Shown here one piece after another: positions 6,668 through 9,946 of a stretch of 9,946 nucleotides of DNA. How positions within the stretch are numbered: the stretch's first letter is position 1; every line of letters begins with the position of its first letter. The notes under the pieces were generated by a model. The model was given only the letters and a program-made list of their open reading frames with translations. It ran no database searches and was not told the DNA's origin. A program made the translations under genes and the position numbers. The DNA comes from Desulfobulbus sp. (GTDB lineage: Bacteria > Pseudomonadota > Gammaproteobacteria > Burkholderiales > Rhodocyclaceae), in contig WQUQ01000263.1 of assembly GCA_009782025.1 (NCBI GenBank), forward strand, positions 1 through 9,946, written 5' to 3'.

Positions 6668-6706
6668 GCCGTTCCGGGGGTTGAAGGTCAGCAATAAAAG
6701 GGTAAG

Positions 6707-6735
6707 ATTATCGGATCGCCGAGTTAAAGAGACAA
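6707..6735 (-). promoter_or_regulatory. Sigma70-type promoter of lpxL
   Basis: On the minus strand, TTGTCT (6730-6735), a 17-base spacer and GATAAT (6707-6712, 5 of 6). The predicted start near 6700 gives a leader of about 33 bases to ATG 6667. It excludes the upstream ATG at 6754 from this transcript. Confidence 0.65.
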
Positions 6736-6736
6736 C

Positions 6737-6767
6737 TTGCGGGGCGATTGACAAATTCTGCTAAAGC
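6737..6767 (+). promoter_or_regulatory. Weak candidate promoter of metK
   Basis: An extended -10, TGC-TAAAGC (hexamer 6762-6767), has TTGCGG (6737-6742) 19 bases upstream. It would start transcription near 6774, exactly where the metK leader hairpin begins. Matches are poor. A perfect TTGACA at 6748-6753 is nearby but has no -10 at usable spacing. It overlaps the region between the divergent genes. Confidence 0.25.
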
Positions 6768-6773
6768 GTCGCC

Positions 6774-6822
6774 TGCTCGTGGTCCGAAGCCGGTAACGCC
6801 GGATCAAAGGACCATTGGAGCA
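6774..6822 (+). promoter_or_regulatory. metK leader hairpin that sequesters the Shine-Dalgarno
   Basis: In the plus-strand RNA, UGCUC (6774-6778) pairs with GAGCA (6818-6822). After a two-base bulge (6816-6817), GUGGUCC (6779-6785) pairs with GGACCAU (6809-6815, one G-U). That makes 12 bp in all. The metK Shine-Dalgarno GGAG (6817-6820) is mostly inside the helix. A nested 4-bp hairpin CCGG (6790-6793) / CCGG (6799-6802) caps it, leaving an asymmetric internal loop GAAG / AUCAAA. This could act as a translational switch. The 3' flank GACCAUUGGAGCA resembles, as I recall it, the 3' end of the SAM/SAH riboswitch placed before metK in Rhodobacterales. However, the pseudoknot partner expected in that loop is missing. 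Confidence 0.5.
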
Positions 6823-6827
6823 TTCCC

Positions 6828-7991
6828 ATGAGCGATTATCTCTTCACCTCGGAATCGGTCGGCGAAGGCCATCCGGACAAGGTTTCCGACCAGATTTCCG
6901 ACGCCATCCTCGACGCCATCCTGGCGCAGGACAAATATTCGCGCGTCGCCGCCGAAACCCTGTGCAACACCGGCCTGGTGGTACTGGCCGGCGAGATCAC
7001 CACCACCGCCAACGTCGATTACATCCAGATCGCCCGCGACGCCATCAAGCGCATCGGCTATGACAACACCGACTACGGCATCGACTACAAGGGCTGTGCG
7101 GTGCTGGTCGCCTATGACAAACAGTCGCCCGACATCGCCCAGGGCGTAAACAAGGCCTACGACGACGACCTCGGCCAGGGCGCGGGCGACCAGGGCCTGA
7201 TGTTCGGCTACGCCTGCGACGAAACGCCGTCGCTGATGCCGCTGCCGATCTATCTGTCGCACCGGCTGGTCGAGCGTCAGGCGCTGTTGCGCAAGGATGG
7301 GCGGCTCCCCTGGGCGCGCCCGGACGCCAAATCGCAAGTCACCATCCGCTATGTCGACGGCAAGCCGCATGCCATTGATACCGTCGTGCTATCCACCCAG
7401 CATTCGCCCGACATCAGCCTGGACGACCTGCGCGAAGCCACCATCGAGCAGATCATCAAGCCGGTGCTGCCGAAGGAACTCATCAAGGGCGACATCAAGT
7501 TTCTGGTCAACCCGACCGGCCGTTTCGTCGTCGGCGGCCCGCAGGGCGATTGCGGCCTGACCGGGCGCAAGATCATCGTCGACACCTACGGCGGCGCTGC
7601 GCCGCACGGCGGCGGCGCCTTCTCCGGCAAGGATCCTTCCAAGGTCGACCGCTCCGCCGCCTACGCCACCCGCTACGTCGCCAAGAACATCGTCGCCGCC
7701 GGCCTGGCCTCGCGCTGCCTGGTGCAGGTCTCCTACGCCATCGGCGTCGCCCTGCCGACCTCGGTCATGGTCGAGACCTACGGCACCGGCAAGGTCAGCA
7801 ACGAAACGCTGACGGCGCTGGTCAGAAAGCACTTCGACCTGCGCCCCAAGGGCATCGTCAACATGCTCGACCTGCTCCGCCCGATCTACCAGAAGACCGC
7901 CGCCTACGGCCACTTCGGCCGCGACGAACCGGAATTCACCTGGGAGGCCACCGACCGCGCCGCCCTGCTGCGCGGCGACGCCGGTATCTAG
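6828..7991 (+). CDS. metK: S-adenosylmethionine synthase (methionine adenosyltransferase)
   Basis: The enzyme makes S-adenosylmethionine from methionine and ATP in the cytoplasm. The 387-residue product is close to E. coli MetK (384). Signatures seen are [14 protein letters not shown] (His15, Asp17, Lys18 in the ATP/Mg site), [12 protein letters not shown] (118-129), [10 protein letters not shown] (184-193), the central [21 protein letters not shown] (228-248) and the phosphate-binding [19 protein letters not shown] (261-279). ATG 6828 is chosen from the family start [11 protein letters not shown] and a GGAG seven bases upstream. That GGAG lies inside the leader hairpin, so translation may be regulated. 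The gene is divergent from lpxL and converges with the MFS-PlsC gene, with five bases between stop codons and no intrinsic terminator visible there. Confidence 0.98.
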   Translation: MSDYLFTSESVGEGHPDKVSDQISDAILDAILAQDKYSRVAAETLCNTGLVVLAGEITTTANVDYIQIARDAIKRIGYDNTDYGIDYKGCAVLVAYDKQSPDIAQGVNKAYDDDLGQGAGDQGLMFGYACDETPSLMPLPIYLSHRLVERQALLRKDGRLPWARPDAKSQVTIRYVDGKPHAIDTVVLSTQHSPDISLDDLREATIEQIIKPVLPKELIKGDIKFLVNPTGRFVVGGPQGDCGLTGRKIIVDTYGGAAPHGGGAFSGKDPSKVDRSAAYATRYVAKNIVAAGLASRCLVQVSYAIGVALPTSVMVETYGTGKVSNETLTALVRKHFDLRPKGIVNMLDLLRPIYQKTAAYGHFGRDEPEFTWEATDRAALLRGDAGI

Positions 7992-7996
7992 AGAAT

Positions 7997-9862
7997 CTAT
8001 TTCCGCTCCCCGCGCAATTCCCTGACCCGCGCTTGCAGCACCTCTGGCGTGGCGGCGGCGGGGGCGACGGGCGGGCCGGCGCGCAATTCGATGGCGGCGA
8101 AGAAGCCGCGGCGGAAGGGGCTTTTCATCGCCGCGCCGTCGATGCGCGAGAAGAAGCTGCCCCACAGCCCGGAGAGCGCCAGCGGCACGACCAGCACCGG
8201 GTCGGCGGCGAGGATGCGGCTGATGCCGGGACGGAAGGCTTGCAGTTCGCCGTCCGGGGTCAGGCCGCCTTCGGGGAAGATCGCCACCAGATGGCCGTCT
8301 TTCAGCGCCTGGGAGATGGCGGCAAACGCCTTGTCCGGCCGCGCCGGGTCGTCGGCGATCGCGCTGCCGTGACGGAGCATGAAGCCGATCAGCGGCTTTT
8401 GGAAAAAGCGCTGGTCGATGACGAAGCGGATCGGCTGGCGCACCGCGCCCATCAGGATCACCGTATCGACGAAGCTGACGTGGTTGGCGACGAGCAGCGC
8501 CGGCCCTTCTTCCGGGATGTTTTCCAGCCCTTCGCAGCGCAATCGGTAGGCGGCCTTGACCAGCAGCCAGGCGATGAAGCGCAGCAGGAATTCCGGCACC
8601 AGGCTGTAGATGTAGATGGCCACCACGGCGTTGAGCAGCGCCGCGACGCCGAACAGCGCCGGAATCGACAGCCCGGCGTCGAGCAGGGCGGCGGCGCCCA
8701 TCAAGCCGACGACCATGAACAGGGCATTGACAATGTTGTTGGCGGCGATGACGCGGGCGCGGTGGCTGGCTTCGCTCCGCGTCTGCACCAGGGCGTACAG
8801 CGGGACGATGAAGAAGCCGCCGAAAACGCCGAGCAGCATCAGGTCGAACAGCACCCGCCACACCGCCGCATGGCCGAGCAGCGCCGCTAACTCATGCGAC
8901 GCGCCGGCGGCCAGGCCAGCCGGCGAGGCGAAATAAAGGTCGACACCAAAGAGCGTCAGGCCGATGGAACCGAAGGGCACCAGGCCGATTTCGACGCGCT
9001 TGCCGGACATCCGCTCGCAGAGCAGCGAGCCGATGCCGATGCCGACCGAGAACACGGCCAGCAGCACCGTCACCATCGTCTCGTCGCCGCCCAGCACGTT
9101 CTTGGTATAGGCCGGGAATTGCGCGAGAAACAGCGCACCGTACAGCCAGAACCACGAGATGCCGAGAATCGACAGGAATACCGCGCGGTTCTTGCTGGCG
9201 AAGGCGATGTTGCGCCAGGTTTCCGATAACGGATTGAGGTTGAGCGCCAGTTCCGGCATCGGCGCGGGGGCTGGCGGAATGCCCCGGCTGGTCAGGTAGC
9301 CCGCCGCTGCAACGACGAAACCGCCGACGGCGATCCAGGCCGGGTGCTCGGCCTGGCCGGCCAGCAGGCCGCCGGCCAGGGTGCCGATGAGAATGGCGAT
9401 GAAAGTGCCGGCCTCGATCAGCGCATTGCCGCCGACCAGTTCTTCGTCATGCAGATGCTGCGGCAAAATGGCGTACTTGACCGGCCCGAACAGCGTGGAA
9501 TGCAGCCCCAGCAGGCACAGCGCCCCCATCAGCGTCCAGAAGCTGTGCAGGAAGAAGCCGGCGGCGGCGACGACCATGATGGTCATCTCCAGCACCTTCA
9601 CCAGACGGGCCAGCAGCGCCTTGTCGACCTTGTCGGCCAGTTGCCCGGCGGTGGCCGAGAACAGGAAGAAAGGCAGGATGAAAATGCCGCCGGCCACATT
9701 GCCCAGCAATTCCGGCTTGATCGCCGTCCATTGCGCCGCGTGGAAGGTCAGCAACACGATCAGCGCGTTCTTGAACAGATTGTCGTTGAAGGCGCCGAGA
9801 AACTGGGTGACGAACAGCGGCGCGAAACGCCGTTGCTTGAGAAGGCCGAATTGTCCGCTCAT
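7997..9862 (-). CDS. LplT-like MFS transporter fused to a PlsC-type acyltransferase
   Basis: The 621-residue product has two domains. Residues 1-430 are an LplT-like major facilitator with about a dozen hydrophobic segments and the typical FLGAFNDNLFKNAL start (21-34). Residues 435-600 are a PlsC-type lysophospholipid acyltransferase with the catalytic motif NHVSFVD (His461, Asp466) and FPEGG (529-533). LplT flips lysophospholipid inward across the inner membrane and Aas reacylates it, so the fusion suggests one protein for both steps. Many fused homologues also carry a C-terminal AMP-binding acyl-ACP synthetase domain. It is absent here: the protein ends with a clean stop after the acyltransferase domain. 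The acyl donor must then come from elsewhere, or the enzyme uses acyl-ACP or acyl-CoA directly. ATG 9862 overlaps the stop of an upstream gene (ATGA), and the ribosome binding site is weak. Confidence 0.9.
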   Translation of the reverse strand: MSGQFGLLKQRRFAPLFVTQFLGAFNDNLFKNALIVLLTFHAAQWTAIKPELLGNVAGGIFILPFFLFSATAGQLADKVDKALLARLVKVLEMTIMVVAAAGFFLHSFWTLMGALCLLGLHSTLFGPVKYAILPQHLHDEELVGGNALIEAGTFIAILIGTLAGGLLAGQAEHPAWIAVGGFVVAAAGYLTSRGIPPAPAPMPELALNLNPLSETWRNIAFASKNRAVFLSILGISWFWLYGALFLAQFPAYTKNVLGGDETMVTVLLAVFSVGIGIGSLLCERMSGKRVEIGLVPFGSIGLTLFGVDLYFASPAGLAAGASHELAALLGHAAVWRVLFDLMLLGVFGGFFIVPLYALVQTRSEASHRARVIAANNIVNALFMVVGLMGAAALLDAGLSIPALFGVAALLNAVVAIYIYSLVPEFLLRFIAWLLVKAAYRLRCEGLENIPEEGPALLVANHVSFVDTVILMGAVRQPIRFVIDQRFFQKPLIGFMLRHGSAIADDPARPDKAFAAISQALKDGHLVAIFPEGGLTPDGELQAFRPGISRILAADPVLVVPLALSGLWGSFFSRIDGAAMKSPFRRGFFAAIELRAGPPVAPAAATPEVLQARVRELRGERK

Positions 9863-9946
9863 GCAGGATGTCTCGTGAAAAAGCGGCGGGTGGAGAACAC
9901 CGCCGGCGAAAAGGAATGTCCCTGCCAGTTGAGCAGGCGCTTCAAG
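9859..9946 (-). CDS. C-terminal end of an unidentified gene (partial)
   Basis: The minus strand is open from the window edge to a TGA at 9859-9861 that overlaps the ATG of the MFS-PlsC gene (ATGA). The last 28 residues, starting LKRLLNWQGHSF and ending RRFFTRHPA, are basic and aromatic. The same four-base overlap joins other gene pairs in this window, which favours a real upstream operon gene. The family cannot be recognised from so little. Confidence 0.5.
   Translation of the reverse strand, partial: LKRLLNWQGHSFSPAVFSTRRFFTRHPA

Noticed and set aside
6748..6753. Perfect TTGACA as the metK -35 box
   Set aside because: No acceptable -10 is found 15-19 bases downstream, and the implied start would cut off the 5' strand of the leader hairpin.
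6774..6822. Calling the metK leader a known SAH or SAM/SAH riboswitch
   Set aside because: The SAH riboswitch core is not recognisable, and the loop lacks the pseudoknot partner expected for SAM/SAH. Only the 3' flank is similar, so I left it as a candidate structure.
7389..8890. Long open frames on both strands across the metK/MFS-PlsC junction
   Set aside because: They cross two convergent, clearly identified genes in the wrong frame and show Arg-rich shadow composition.
1..9946. CRISPR array, tRNA or rRNA genes, phage or defence genes
   Set aside because: There are no regularly spaced direct repeats, no RNA gene signatures and no integrase-linked cargo. The only recombinase is the chromosomal XerC.

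Overview
The window is GC-rich and almost fully coding. It looks like a chromosomal segment of a betaproteobacterium, most plausibly Rhodocyclales-like. The grounds are the HslV propeptide start (MEQYHG before the catalytic Thr), the DUF484-xerC pair beside an lpxL-type acyltransferase and a divergent metK, and xerC-hslV-hslU proximity. The assignment rests on remembered gene content and protein similarity only. There are no tRNA or rRNA genes, CRISPR arrays or transposase genes. The gaps between genes are all short; the largest is the lpxL/metK divergent region (about 160 bases), and I annotate what it holds.

Layout. Everything except metK is on the minus strand. In transcription order from the right there is first the end of an unidentified gene (9946-9859), overlapping by ATGA a two-domain MFS-PlsC lysophospholipid transporter/acyltransferase (9862-7997). 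This converges on metK (6828-7991, plus strand), with five bases between the stop codons. Divergent from metK runs lpxL (from 6667), a GNAT acetyltransferase, DUF484 and xerC. I find convincing sigma70-type promoters in front of lpxL and, inside the GNAT-DUF484 gap, in front of DUF484-xerC. After xerC comes a 50-residue, strongly basic, unrecognised ORF with its own promoter, a good Shine-Dalgarno and an intrinsic terminator. Then comes a probable STAS-protein-hslV-hslU operon, ending in a palindromic intergenic element at the left edge.

How the genes work together. HslV and HslU form the two-part ATP-dependent HslVU protease. XerC is half of the XerCD/dif chromosome-dimer resolution system, with DUF484 as its usual operon partner. 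LpxL and MFS-PlsC act on envelope lipids. MetK makes S-adenosylmethionine.

The most interesting signals are: (1) a 96-base, frame-preserving, palindrome-bearing segment flanked by a 7-bp direct repeat at the third codon of xerC, whose removal restores a normal-length XerC N-terminus; (2) the isolated small basic ORF; (3) a long hairpin that buries the metK Shine-Dalgarno; (4) a tandem internal duplication in the STAS protein upstream of hslVU; (5) a GNAT gene in the slot where dapF is commonly found. None of these amounts to a demonstrated new defence or mobile system. The xerC insertion and the small ORF are the best candidates for something undescribed.
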